A stretch of 64,000 nucleotides of DNA. Origin: Bin87 sp965232895. GTDB taxonomy: Bacteria; Chloroflexota; Dehalococcoidia; Lucifugimonadales; UBA3495. How positions within the stretch are numbered: position 1 is the first letter of the stretch; each line of letters opens with the position of its first letter. The stretch lies in assembly GCA_965232895.1 (NCBI GenBank), contig OZ247430.1:3968001-4032000 (forward strand), in the 5' to 3' direction. Positions 30,505 through 38,273 of the stretch are shown piece after piece. A program made the position numbers and the translations under genes. The notes beneath the pieces were generated by a model. The model saw only the letters and a list, made by a program, of their open reading frames with translations. It ran no database searches and had not been told where the DNA came from.

Positions 30505-31807
30505 CCGTGACGCTCCCGCAACCCTGGTTGCGCTGATCCAAACTCTGCGCCCGGACGTGGCTTCCGTTCTGGAGCATGCGTTGGCCGGTGGCGATATTTC
30601 CGTCGACGAAGCTGACACCCTCTTCGCGACCTCCGGACCCGAGTTCACCGCCATGACCATGGTGGCCGACGAACTGCGCCGCCGTTCGGTGGGCGACCTG
30701 GTGACCTACGTGGTCAACCGGAACATCAACTTCACCAACGTGTGCATCAAGCGCTGCGGCTTCTGCGCCTTCAGCCGTGATTTCCGCGAGGAGGAAGGCT
30801 ACTTCCTGCCGGTGAACGAGATCATCCGCCGCGCCAAAGAAGCCCAGTCCTACGGAGCCACCGAGGTCTGCGTCCAGGCCGGCCTGCCTCCCCAGATGGA
30901 AGGCGATCTCTACATCCGCCTGTGCGAGGCCATCACGGAAGAACTGCCGGACATGCACGTCCACGGGTTCTCCCCGGAGGAAGTGCTCTACGGTTCCATC
31001 CGTTCCAAGTGCACCATCCGGGAATACCTCCAGGGATTGAAGGACGCCGGCGTGGGCAGCCTGCCCGGCACTTCCGCCGAGGTGCTGGACCAGGAACTGC
31101 GCGACATAATCTCTCCCGGACGGATCACCGTTGACCAGTGGATCGAGGTGATCACCAACGCCCATGATCTGGGTATCCCCACCACCTCCACGGTCATGTT
31201 CGGGCACCGGGAAACCAACGCACAGATCGTGCGTCACATCGCCCTGCTGCGCGACATCCAGCAGCAGACCGGCGGGTTCACCGAGTTCGTGCCGCTCAGT
31301 TTCGTCGCCTCCGAAGCCCCCATGTATCTGAAGGGCACCGTCGAAAGCGTTCGTTCCGGCCCTACCGGCATGGACGTGATCAAGGTCCACGCCATCGCCC
31401 GCATCATGCTCAACAACTGGATCCCCAACATCCAGGCGTCTTGGGTGAAAGAGGGCAGCCGGATGTCCCAACTACTGCTGAACGCCGGCGTTAACGACCT
31501 CGGCGGCACCCTGATCAACGAGAGCATCTCCACCTCCGCCGGGGCCATGCACGGGCAGTTGATGCGCCCTTCCGAGTTCCGCGCCATGATCCGCGAGGCC
31601 GGCCGCACGCCCGCCGAGCGATACACCACCTACGGCCTCCGCCGCGTCTACAGCGATTCCGACGAGGCCTTCGATCCGCTGGACCTCGTTGGCGACAACG
31701 TGGAGGAGATCTTCGGTTCCTACAACCAGTTGGTGCAGATGGAATCCTACCGCTTCGAGCACCCCCGGGCCCAACGGGAACGGAGCGGCGCCCAGCAGCC
31801 GGTTTAG
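30488..31807 (+). CDS. cofH: FO synthase subunit 2 (CofH), radical SAM
   Basis: A 439-residue radical SAM protein. The cluster motif is C-I-K-R-C-G-F-C (Cys86, 90, 93) after N-I-N-F-T-N-V; further segments are C-V-Q-A-G-L-P-P and H-G-F-S-P-E-E-V. CofH generates the tyrosine-derived intermediate that CofG couples to the ribityl pyrimidine. The start at 30488 lies inside the end of cofG, so the two should be translationally coupled. In actinobacteria the two activities are fused in FbiC; here they are separate. Confidence 0.94.
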   Translation: MSTATDRDAPATLVALIQTLRPDVASVLEHALAGGDISVDEADTLFATSGPEFTAMTMVADELRRRSVGDLVTYVVNRNINFTNVCIKRCGFCAFSRDFREEEGYFLPVNEIIRRAKEAQSYGATEVCVQAGLPPQMEGDLYIRLCEAITEELPDMHVHGFSPEEVLYGSIRSKCTIREYLQGLKDAGVGSLPGTSAEVLDQELRDIISPGRITVDQWIEVITNAHDLGIPTTSTVMFGHRETNAQIVRHIALLRDIQQQTGGFTEFVPLSFVASEAPMYLKGTVESVRSGPTGMDVIKVHAIARIMLNNWIPNIQASWVKEGSRMSQLLLNAGVNDLGGTLINESISTSAGAMHGQLMRPSEFRAMIREAGRTPAERYTTYGLRRVYSDSDEAFDPLDLVGDNVEEIFGSYNQLVQMESYRFEHPRAQRERSGAQQPV

Positions 31808-31810
31808 TCC

Positions 31811-32776
31811 GTGACCCTTCCTGCCACGGGACTGGTGCTCGCCCTGGCCGGTGGCGTCGGTGGGGCTAAACTCGCCCTGGGCCTGTCCAGAATCCTGCCG
31901 CCCCACCGCTTGGCCATCGTCGTCAATACCGGCGATGACGAAGAGTTCCACGGTCTGCACGTGTCCCCTGACCTGGACACGATGACCTACACCCTTTCGG
32001 GCCTGTATAATCCTGAAACCGGTTGGGGAATCGACGGTGATTCCTTCGAGACCCTGCGGATGTTGAACCGCTTGGGCGCCGATACGTGGTTCAATCTGGG
32101 CAGTCGGGATTTTGCCATGCACATCCGACGCACTGAACTGCTGGCGCAGGGATCGTCTTTGAGCCAGGTCACGTCGCAACTGACCGCCAACCTCGGTATC
32201 GAGCACCCCATCATCCCCATGAGCGATCAACCCGTGCGGACTGTCCTCGATACCGATGCCGGCGCTCTTCCCATGCAGGAATATTTCGTCAAACGCCGAG
32301 CCGAACCCGTGGTGCGCTCCATGAATTACGTCGGGGCGCCCGATGCGCAGCCCTCCCCCGGCTTCGCAGCCGCCCTCGATGCCGCAGCCGCGATCGTGAT
32401 CTGCCCCTCCAACCCGTTCCTCAGCGTCGCTCCCATTTTGGCGATACCAGGAGTGCGCGACGCCATCGCAACGCACCGTGCGCCGCGCATCGCGGTCAGC
32501 CCCATCGTCGGCGGCGCGGCAGTGCGCGGCCCGGCCGGCAAGATCATGCAGGAACTGGGAGCAGACGTTTCTGCCGTCGGCGTCGCCCGCGAATATCGCG
32601 GCATCTGCGATGCGCTGGTCCTTGATTCCCAGGACGCGGACCTGGCCGATGCCGTGCGCGCCGAGGGAGTTGGAGCAGCCGTCATGCCCACCATCATGCA
32701 GACCGACGAGGACAAGGTCCAACTGGCCGAGCGCGTGCTCGCGTTGGCTGCCGACATGGAGAAACAGAGATCATGA
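31811..32776 (+). CDS. cofD: 2-phospho-L-lactate/PEP transferase CofD (FbiA)
   Basis: A 321-residue CofD-fold protein. The N-terminus L-A-G-G-V-G-G-A-K-L-A-L-G-L is the nucleotide-binding glycine-rich motif; V-V-N-T-G-D-D-E-E-F-H-G-L and S-P-D-L-D-T follow, and later P-S-N-P-F-L-S-V and P-I-V-G-G-A-A-V-R-G-P. CofD transfers the activated phosphoacid to FO to give F420-0 or dehydro-F420-0. GTG start four bases after the cofH stop; its end overlaps cofC by four bases. Confidence 0.94.
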   Translation: MTLPATGLVLALAGGVGGAKLALGLSRILPPHRLAIVVNTGDDEEFHGLHVSPDLDTMTYTLSGLYNPETGWGIDGDSFETLRMLNRLGADTWFNLGSRDFAMHIRRTELLAQGSSLSQVTSQLTANLGIEHPIIPMSDQPVRTVLDTDAGALPMQEYFVKRRAEPVVRSMNYVGAPDAQPSPGFAAALDAAAAIVICPSNPFLSVAPILAIPGVRDAIATHRAPRIAVSPIVGGAAVRGPAGKIMQELGADVSAVGVAREYRGICDALVLDSQDADLADAVRAEGVGAAVMPTIMQTDEDKVQLAERVLALAADMEKQRS

Positions 32777-33462
32777 CCGAATCGCCCGAACCGGCCAACC
32801 CCACCGTCGTCCCGGTGATCCCCATGAAACCGCTCGCCAACTGCAAAACCCGGCTGTCGCGCGTCATGGGCCCCAACGACCGCGAAGACCTCACCATGGG
32901 GATGTTCCGGCGCGTCCTCCTGGCCATTCGTGGCGCGGGAATTGATCCCTTCTGGGTGGTTGGCGGCGACGACCGCATCCGAAACGTCTCCCGGACCCTC
33001 GGGGCTAACTGGATGGAAGATCTGGGGCGCAACCTCAACGACACCATAACCAAATCCTTCGAAAACGCTCGTATGCGCGAGGTGTCGGCTCTTTACCTGC
33101 CCGGCGATTTGCCCTTTATCAAACCCGCCGATATTCATCAGCTGATCCGCAGCGCCGAGCACCAGCACAACATCACGCTCTCCCCCGCCCGCCGTGACGG
33201 TGGAACCAACGCCATCCTGGTTCCCTACGACCTCATACCCTATTTCCGCCCCGAACTCGGCAACAACAGCTTCCGCAAGCACGTCGCTACCGCGGCGCGC
33301 ATGGGCGTGTCCGTCGCCTTCTACTACAGTCAGGGCATGGGGTTTGATCTCGACGATGGCTCCGACCTCGAGGAATATGAACACATGGAGCCGGGTCTGC
33401 TCACTCGGCTTCTGGGTCGCCAGCCCAAATCCCTGAACCTCACCAGCCTGGAGATCCGCTGA
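32773..33462 (+). CDS. cofC: 2-phospho-L-lactate/PEP guanylyltransferase CofC (FbiD)
   Basis: A 229-residue GT-A-like nucleotidyltransferase. It has V-I-P-M-K-P-L-A-N-C-K-T-R-L-S as the nucleotide-binding start, L-Y-L-P-G-D-L-P-F-I as the metal-site strand, and D-G-G-T-N-A-I-L-V-P and N-N-S-F-R-K-H as further family motifs. It makes the GDP-activated donor used by CofD. Whether PEP or 2-phospholactate is used cannot be read here. Start overlaps cofD (ATGA). Confidence 0.92.
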   Translation: MTESPEPANPTVVPVIPMKPLANCKTRLSRVMGPNDREDLTMGMFRRVLLAIRGAGIDPFWVVGGDDRIRNVSRTLGANWMEDLGRNLNDTITKSFENARMREVSALYLPGDLPFIKPADIHQLIRSAEHQHNITLSPARRDGGTNAILVPYDLIPYFRPELGNNSFRKHVATAARMGVSVAFYYSQGMGFDLDDGSDLEEYEHMEPGLLTRLLGRQPKSLNLTSLEIR

Positions 33463-33465
33463 CCT

Positions 33466-34452
33466 ATGACCACAAACGTACAGTTGGGCTGCCTGCTGCC
33501 CACCCGGGGCCTGCTTCTGGCCGACAGCAAGCCAACCGACGCCGAATCCGTCCTCCGCCTGGCCGCCTGGGCTGAGGAGGCCGGTATGGATTCCGTGTGG
33601 GTCGGCGACAGCCTCACCGCCAAGCCTCGCCTTGAGGCCATGACCACCCTGGCGGCCATCGCCGCCCGCACCAGCCGAGTGCGCCTGGGCACCGCCGTGA
33701 TGCTCATGGCCCTGCGGCAGCCCGTGCTGCTGGCCCAGATGATGGGCACCGTCGATCTCATCTCCGGCGGGCGCTTGCAACTCGGCGTCGGGGTCGGCGG
33801 TGCGTTCAACGGGATGCAGCAGGCGGAATGGCGCAACGCCGAGGTGCCGCAGCGCACCCGCGCCCGCCGCCTCGAGGAGATGCTGGAGGTGGTCAAGGGC
33901 CTGGGGACCGGCAAGCCATTCTCCTACGATGGCCGGCATTTCCAACTCGACGACGTGGTGATGGAGCCGACTCCGGTGCAGTCCCACGGCGTCCCCGTGT
34001 ACCTCGGCGTTCACTGGCATGGGCGCGGCGACGGCCAGGGCGCCCAGCGTGAGCGCCAGGCCCGCCGCGCCGCTCGATTGGCCGACGGCGCGATCTCCAT
34101 CTCTGCTACGCCCGACGAACTCATCGATTTGAACGACACGGTGCGTGGCTATTGCGCCGAATACGACCGCGACCCGGACTCCATGTCCACCGTGATGTAC
34201 CTCACCGTCAACCTGGACGAGGACGTTGCCCGGGCCGAAGCCGAAGCCGAGGACTGGCTGCTCGGATACTATGGCGCCAATATCTGGGGCGACCGCTGGG
34301 GTCCCTTCGGCAGCGCAGAGCGCGTCCGCGAAAAAATCCACGCCTACGTCGAGGCCGGAGCCGACCAGGTTATCGTGCGCTTTGCCACCTATCGCCAGGA
34401 GGAGCAGATGCAGACCTTCCTGGAACAGGTCGCGCCCGATTTCACGCGCTGA
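33466..34452 (+). CDS. LLM class F420-dependent oxidoreductase
   Basis: A 328-residue luciferase-like protein. It contains A-E-E-A-G-M-D-S-V-W-V-G-D-S-L, R-L-G-T-A-V-M-L-M-A-L-R-Q-P-V-L-L-A, and L-I-S-G-G-R-L-Q-L-G-V-G-V-G-G, the typical F420-binding layout. The length fits F420-dependent reductases. It starts three bases after cofC, so it belongs to the F420 operon; this supports F420, not FMN, as cofactor. Confidence 0.9.
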   Translation: MTTNVQLGCLLPTRGLLLADSKPTDAESVLRLAAWAEEAGMDSVWVGDSLTAKPRLEAMTTLAAIAARTSRVRLGTAVMLMALRQPVLLAQMMGTVDLISGGRLQLGVGVGGAFNGMQQAEWRNAEVPQRTRARRLEEMLEVVKGLGTGKPFSYDGRHFQLDDVVMEPTPVQSHGVPVYLGVHWHGRGDGQGAQRERQARRAARLADGAISISATPDELIDLNDTVRGYCAEYDRDPDSMSTVMYLTVNLDEDVARAEAEAEDWLLGYYGANIWGDRWGPFGSAERVREKIHAYVEAGADQVIVRFATYRQEEQMQTFLEQVAPDFTR

Positions 34453-34502
34453 CCCTGCCGGTTTGTGTTCAACTCATACCCATTACGTGACGAGGTAACC
34501 CG

Positions 34503-35276
34503 GTGTTCCCCATCGACTTGACTGGCCGCAATGCGGTCATTTTTGGTGTCGCCAACGACCGCAGCATCGCCTGGGCCATCGCCCGCACCCTCGCCGACGC
34601 CGGCGCCCGCATCGCCCTGACCTACCAGAACGAGCGGCTGCGCAGCCGCGTCGAACGCCTCGCCGATACGCTGGACGATCCGGTGTTGATCGAGTGCGAC
34701 GCGTCGGACGACGATCAGATCCGAGCCGTGTTCGATGCCATCAGTGACCGGATGGGCTCGTTGTCCATCCTGGTTCACAGTATCGCTTTCGCCAACCGGG
34801 ACGACCTCGCCGGCCGGCTCGCCGACACTGGCCGCGACGGCTTTCGCACCGCCCTGGAGATCAGCGCTTTCACTCTGTTGCCCATGGTCCGCCACGCCGC
34901 GCCGCTGATGTCCGATGGCGGCAGCGTCATCGCCATGACCTTCCATGCGTCCAGCCGAGTCTATCCCGGCTACAACGTCATGGGAACCGCCAAGGCCGCC
35001 CTCGAGCACGAGGTGCGCCAATTGGCCTACGAATACGGGGAAGCCAACATCCGCGTCAACGCCATTTCAGCCGGCCCGGTCGACACCCTCGCCGCCCGGG
35101 GCATCAGCGGCTTCCTGGATATGCGTCGCGCCCACGCTGAAAAAGCGCCCCTGGGCCGGAACATCACCGCCGACGAAGTGGCGCAGACCGCCCTGTTCCT
35201 CTGTAGCGATCTGTCCAGCGGCGTGACGGGAACCATCCTTCCCGTGGACGCCGGTTACCACATCATGGCGGTGTGA
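34503..35276 (+). CDS. fabI: Enoyl-[acyl-carrier-protein] reductase (FabI-like SDR)
   Basis: A 257-residue short-chain dehydrogenase. It has the FabI-type NAD site G-V-A-N-D-R-S-I-A-W-A-I-A, S-I-A-F-A-N-R, and the catalytic Y-N-V-M-G-T-A-K (Tyr-x6-Lys), with R-V-N-A-I-S-A-G-P-V. It completes fatty-acid elongation by reducing trans-2-enoyl-ACP. GTG start with GAGGTAACC before it. Located just after the F420 operon, on the same strand. Confidence 0.92.
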   Translation: MFPIDLTGRNAVIFGVANDRSIAWAIARTLADAGARIALTYQNERLRSRVERLADTLDDPVLIECDASDDDQIRAVFDAISDRMGSLSILVHSIAFANRDDLAGRLADTGRDGFRTALEISAFTLLPMVRHAAPLMSDGGSVIAMTFHASSRVYPGYNVMGTAKAALEHEVRQLAYEYGEANIRVNAISAGPVDTLAARGISGFLDMRRAHAEKAPLGRNITADEVAQTALFLCSDLSSGVTGTILPVDAGYHIMAV

Positions 35277-35288
35277 GACGCCGGCAGT

Positions 35289-36059
35289 CTAGATCGCTTC
35301 CAGCTGCTGCCGGTCGGCCGCGGCTTTTTCGCTCAGTCCGAGCTCAGTGTACGCCTTGGCGCGGTTGGCCCACGCTTCCCGGTAACGCGGGTCCAGCGCG
35401 ATGGCCTTGGTGAACTGGTCCACCGCTTCCCTTACCCGCCCCTGGTTGAACATCGAGAGTCCCAACTCGGTCATGCCCGCGGCGGTCAGGGGTCGTGTAA
35501 TGGTCAGCGGCGCTATGGAGAATGCCGGAGCCGGGTCGGGTTCCGCCGCGCCCGGTTGCGCCGCCTCCGTTTCGTCCGCCTGCTGGGACGCCATCACCGG
35601 GTCTGCGGTCGGTTGCGTCGGGGATGCGCCGGTCGTCGGCCCGCTCGGCTCAACACCCTCTGCGGTTCCAGGCGTGAACCCCGGTGCGCCGGCGGTTTCG
35701 CTCCCTTCGGTCGCTGTTGCCGTGGCATCCGTCGTCGCATACGGGCGTGTCAGTTCCCACCCGCAGTTGGTGCAGAAGGTTGGGCCCGCCTCGTGGGAGT
35801 GCTGACACCGCGGGCACGGAGTCAGCCCGTCCTGTCCGCTGTCGGTCGCAACCGGCCTCCGCGCCGGCATGAACACCAATGCCAGCATCGGCAGCATGCA
35901 AAGCACGGTGATCCACTCGGGAAATATCTCGAGCAGGCCCACGGCTGGTATCGCGGCGACACCACCCCAGACCAGTCCGTTTCGACCTTTGTTCCGCGCG
36001 AGCCTCGCGGTCCACAGAACCACAAAAAGCAGGGACAGTATTTGTAGAATTATACTCAT
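35289..36059 (-). CDS. Membrane protein with zinc ribbon and TPR repeats
   Basis: A 256-residue protein. Two N-terminal membrane segments (I-L-S-L-L-F-V-V-L-W; W-I-T-V-L-C-M-L-P-M-L-A-L-V-F-M) precede a zinc ribbon C-P-R-C-Q-H-S-H-E-A-G-P-T-F-C-T-N-C-G-W. A low-complexity Thr/Ala/Pro-rich linker follows, and the C-terminus is TPR-like (A-V-D-Q-F-T-K-A-I-A-L-D-P-R-Y-R-E-A-W-A-N). No function assigned. Convergent with fabI. Confidence 0.82.
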   Translation of the reverse strand: MSIILQILSLLFVVLWTARLARNKGRNGLVWGGVAAIPAVGLLEIFPEWITVLCMLPMLALVFMPARRPVATDSGQDGLTPCPRCQHSHEAGPTFCTNCGWELTRPYATTDATATATEGSETAGAPGFTPGTAEGVEPSGPTTGASPTQPTADPVMASQQADETEAAQPGAAEPDPAPAFSIAPLTITRPLTAAGMTELGLSMFNQGRVREAVDQFTKAIALDPRYREAWANRAKAYTELGLSEKAAADRQQLEAI

Positions 36060-36334
36060 CGGCACCCGAAATTTGCTGGCTTTGTTCACATTATAACGGG
36101 ATTGCTGCGTCACCGGCAAACCTGCGCCTGCGCGGCATCATGCCATCCCTCCTCTCCGGAGCCCCTGACTTGCGATTCTCAGGGAAATTGCATCCGTGAT
36201 GATGGGTCCGATGGGGCACGAATCGGTCAAACCCTGGTCGATAGTGGCTGAGTGTCCGCGCGGCCTCCGCGCGGTGGTTCCTTGTCCGCCGGGCCGCAAC
36301 TCCCACACCATGAGCCCGGACGCGCCGGGTTGTG

Positions 36335-36593
36335 CCGGGCCTTTTCAAAGTCTCTGACGGTGGCCCACAACCCTGTTCGTCATTCCCGCCCGTTCGTCAT
36401 TCCCGCCCGTTCGTCATTCCCGCCCGTTCGTCATTCCCGCCCGTTCGTCATTCCCGCCCGTTCGTCATTCCCGCCCGTTCGTCATTCCCGCCCGTTCGTC
36501 ATTCCCGCCCGTTCGTCATTCCCGCCCGTTCGTCATTCCCGCCCGTTCGTCATTCCCGCCCGTTCGTCATTCCCGCCTGTTCGTCATTCCCGC
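36335..36593 (+). repeat. Family C left end followed by a 17-bp minisatellite (about 13 units)
   Basis: Positions 36335-36351 match the family C end (CCGGGCCTTTTCAAAGT). From 36375 to 36593 the unit GTTCGTCATTCCCGCCC repeats 12 complete times plus one partial copy. The last unit runs into the hairpin ATTCCCGC-GAAA-GCGGGAAT, so the array seems to be an expanded hairpin arm of a family C element. The reading frame across it is a repeat artefact. No gene in 36120-36374. Confidence 0.9.
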
Positions 36594-36649
36594 GAAAGCG
36601 GGAATCCAGAACGTTTCCATTATTCCATTAGCGGAGGTCTCTGGGTTCC

Positions 36650-36837
36650 CCCATGCGTACCCAGTTTGACGACTACGGGAGCCAATTTACATCGATAAAC
36701 AGGATAGACCGGATGATGGCGTGCGGGTGGGGCGTTCAATTTTCAGTATCGTCAAGAGCGCGGAAGCGTTCACAATAATCAATCAAATCTTGTTCATCCG
36801 GTGCATCGATGTAAAAGACAAAATGGGTACGCGTGAG
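36650..36837 (+). mobile_element. Family B MITE-like element, 188 bp, copy 1
   Basis: Left end CCCATGCGTACCCAGTTT and right end AAAATGGGTACGCGTGAG (imperfect inverted repeats). Same internal sequence as the copies at 51745 and 59762. No coding capacity beyond short frames. Its right end is fused to a family A fragment. Confidence 0.82.
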
Positions 36838-36874
36838 AGTGACGGGCGTGGAGCCTATGATGCGATTGCCCTGG
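36838..36874 (+). mobile_element. Family A MITE fragment (right end)
   Basis: Ends GCGATTGCCCTGG with the preceding GACGGGCGTGGAGCC as in complete family A copies. The left part is missing and replaced by the family B element, forming a mosaic. Confidence 0.8.
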
Positions 36875-37004
36875 GTTGCGGGTTTCAAATTGACAGTTTC
36901 GCCCGCGCGATGCTATCGTGCAAAGGCAATTTTTAACGTTTTCAAGGCATTATTTCGCGCCGGCTGCAGTTCCCGGTCGCACTCGCGTGGGAGGAACAAC
37001 TCAC

Positions 37005-38183
37005 ATGGATTTGACCATTTCTGTGCTAAAAGCGGACGTAGGCTCCATCGGTGGTCACACCAAGCCGTCCGACCGCATGATGGACGCCGTGCGCGCCGCC
37101 GCCGGTAAAGCAGTCCGCGACGGCCTGCTCATCGATGCCTACGTCGGCCACACCGGCGATGACATCTGTATCACCACAACCCACACCCGCGGTGACAACG
37201 ACGAAGCGGTCCACCAATTTGCCTGGACCTCCTTCCTCGAAGCCACTGAGATCGCCCGTCAGTACGGCCTCTACGGCGCCGGCCAGGACCTCCTCGTCGA
37301 CGCTCCGTCCGGCAATATCCGTGGCGCCGGCCCCGCCGTGGCCGAGATCACCTTCGACCACGACCCGGTGAAGACCAACCCCCTTCGTCCGGCAGAGTCC
37401 TTCTTCGTGTTGGCCGCCGACAAGTGCGGCCCCGGCGCGTACAACCTGCCCACGTTCCTCGGCTTCGCTGACCCCATGTACTGCGCCGGCCTGATGCTCC
37501 CCCGCCTGGGCGATGGCTTCACCTTCAACATCATCGACATGGACAACACCGATGGTGACAGCCTCATTGCTCTGAACGCCCCCGAGGACTACTATCGCAT
37601 CACCGTGCTGCTGCGCGACAACGAACGGTTCGCCATCGAAAGCGTCACCTCTCGCTACACCGGCCAGACCGCCGCCGCTATCTCGGCCACGCGCCTGCAC
37701 AACATCGCCGGTAGCTACACCGGCAAGGATGACCCGGTGGCCGTGGTGCGCAACCAGGGGATTTTCCCCGCGCCGGAGGAGCTCATCTCCCCTTACACCA
37801 AGGCTCACTACATCGGCGGTGACGCCCGTGGTTCCCACGTCATGCCCCTGATGCCCGTGCCCATCAACACCGCCGTGACCGGCATGTACTGCCTGCCGCT
37901 GGTGTCCTGCGTGGGTTTCAGCATCAACGGGGAGGGCAAGTTCTCGGAGTCCTCCACGGACTTCTTCGACAACCCGGCTTGGGACTACACCCGCCAACTC
38001 GCCCAGGAAAAAGGCATCGCCATGCGCTCCCAGGGTTGGTCCGGCGCCGCCATGCTCCCCTACGGCGAGCTGGAGTACTCCGGCTTCCGCCAGAGCATCG
38101 GCGATCTCGTGGACCGCTTTGCGATCCGTACCAACGGGCGCCAGCCGGCCGCCCAACCGGTCACCACTGGCGACGACGACTAG
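37005..38183 (+). CDS. fbp: Fructose-1,6-bisphosphate aldolase/phosphatase, archaeal type
   Basis: A 392-residue bifunctional enzyme that condenses triose phosphates and dephosphorylates the product to fructose 6-phosphate. Motifs include D-V-G-S-I-G-G-H-T-K-P-S, T-H-T-R-G-D-N-D, G-A-G-Q-D-L-L, the Schiff-base loop S-Y-T-G-K-D-D-P (Tyr238, Lys241), and H-Y-I-G-G-D-A-R-G-S-H-V-M-P. All metal-binding acid-rich motifs appear present. The ATG has GGGAGG upstream. Implies gluconeogenic capacity. Confidence 0.95.
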   Translation: MDLTISVLKADVGSIGGHTKPSDRMMDAVRAAAGKAVRDGLLIDAYVGHTGDDICITTTHTRGDNDEAVHQFAWTSFLEATEIARQYGLYGAGQDLLVDAPSGNIRGAGPAVAEITFDHDPVKTNPLRPAESFFVLAADKCGPGAYNLPTFLGFADPMYCAGLMLPRLGDGFTFNIIDMDNTDGDSLIALNAPEDYYRITVLLRDNERFAIESVTSRYTGQTAAAISATRLHNIAGSYTGKDDPVAVVRNQGIFPAPEELISPYTKAHYIGGDARGSHVMPLMPVPINTAVTGMYCLPLVSCVGFSINGEGKFSESSTDFFDNPAWDYTRQLAQEKGIAMRSQGWSGAAMLPYGELEYSGFRQSIGDLVDRFAIRTNGRQPAAQPVTTGDDD

Positions 38184-38204
38184 TCCATCAACATCGCTGA
38201 CGCC

Positions 38205-38238
38205 AAGGGGCGGGTTTTTCACCCGCCCCTTATTCTTT
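38205..38238. terminator. Intrinsic terminator after the FBP aldolase/phosphatase
   Basis: AAGGGGCGGGT (38205-38215) pairs with ACCCGCCCCTT (38221-38231), then ATTCTTTC. It lies between convergent genes. Confidence 0.82.
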
Positions 38239-38273
38239 CATCTGCGATCGGCCGTGGCGAGCGTCCGCCGCAA

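Noticed and set aside
32326..34341. Long open frame (671 codons) on the minus strand across cofD, cofC and the LLM gene
   Set aside because: It is the antisense of well-supported genes, has no conserved motif, and long antisense frames are expected at this GC content.
36374..36640. CRISPR-like array at the 17-bp minisatellite
   Set aside because: Units are directly adjacent with no spacers, and no cas genes are present. It is a simple tandem repeat.
36252..36698. 148-residue repetitive protein across the minisatellite
   Set aside because: The frame is open in more than one phase only because the 17-bp unit lacks stops. Composition is artefactual and no ribosome site is present.
36721..36936. 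Short proteins encoded in the family B elements
   Set aside because: The frames are not preserved between copies and have no ribosome site; the elements are non-autonomous repeats.
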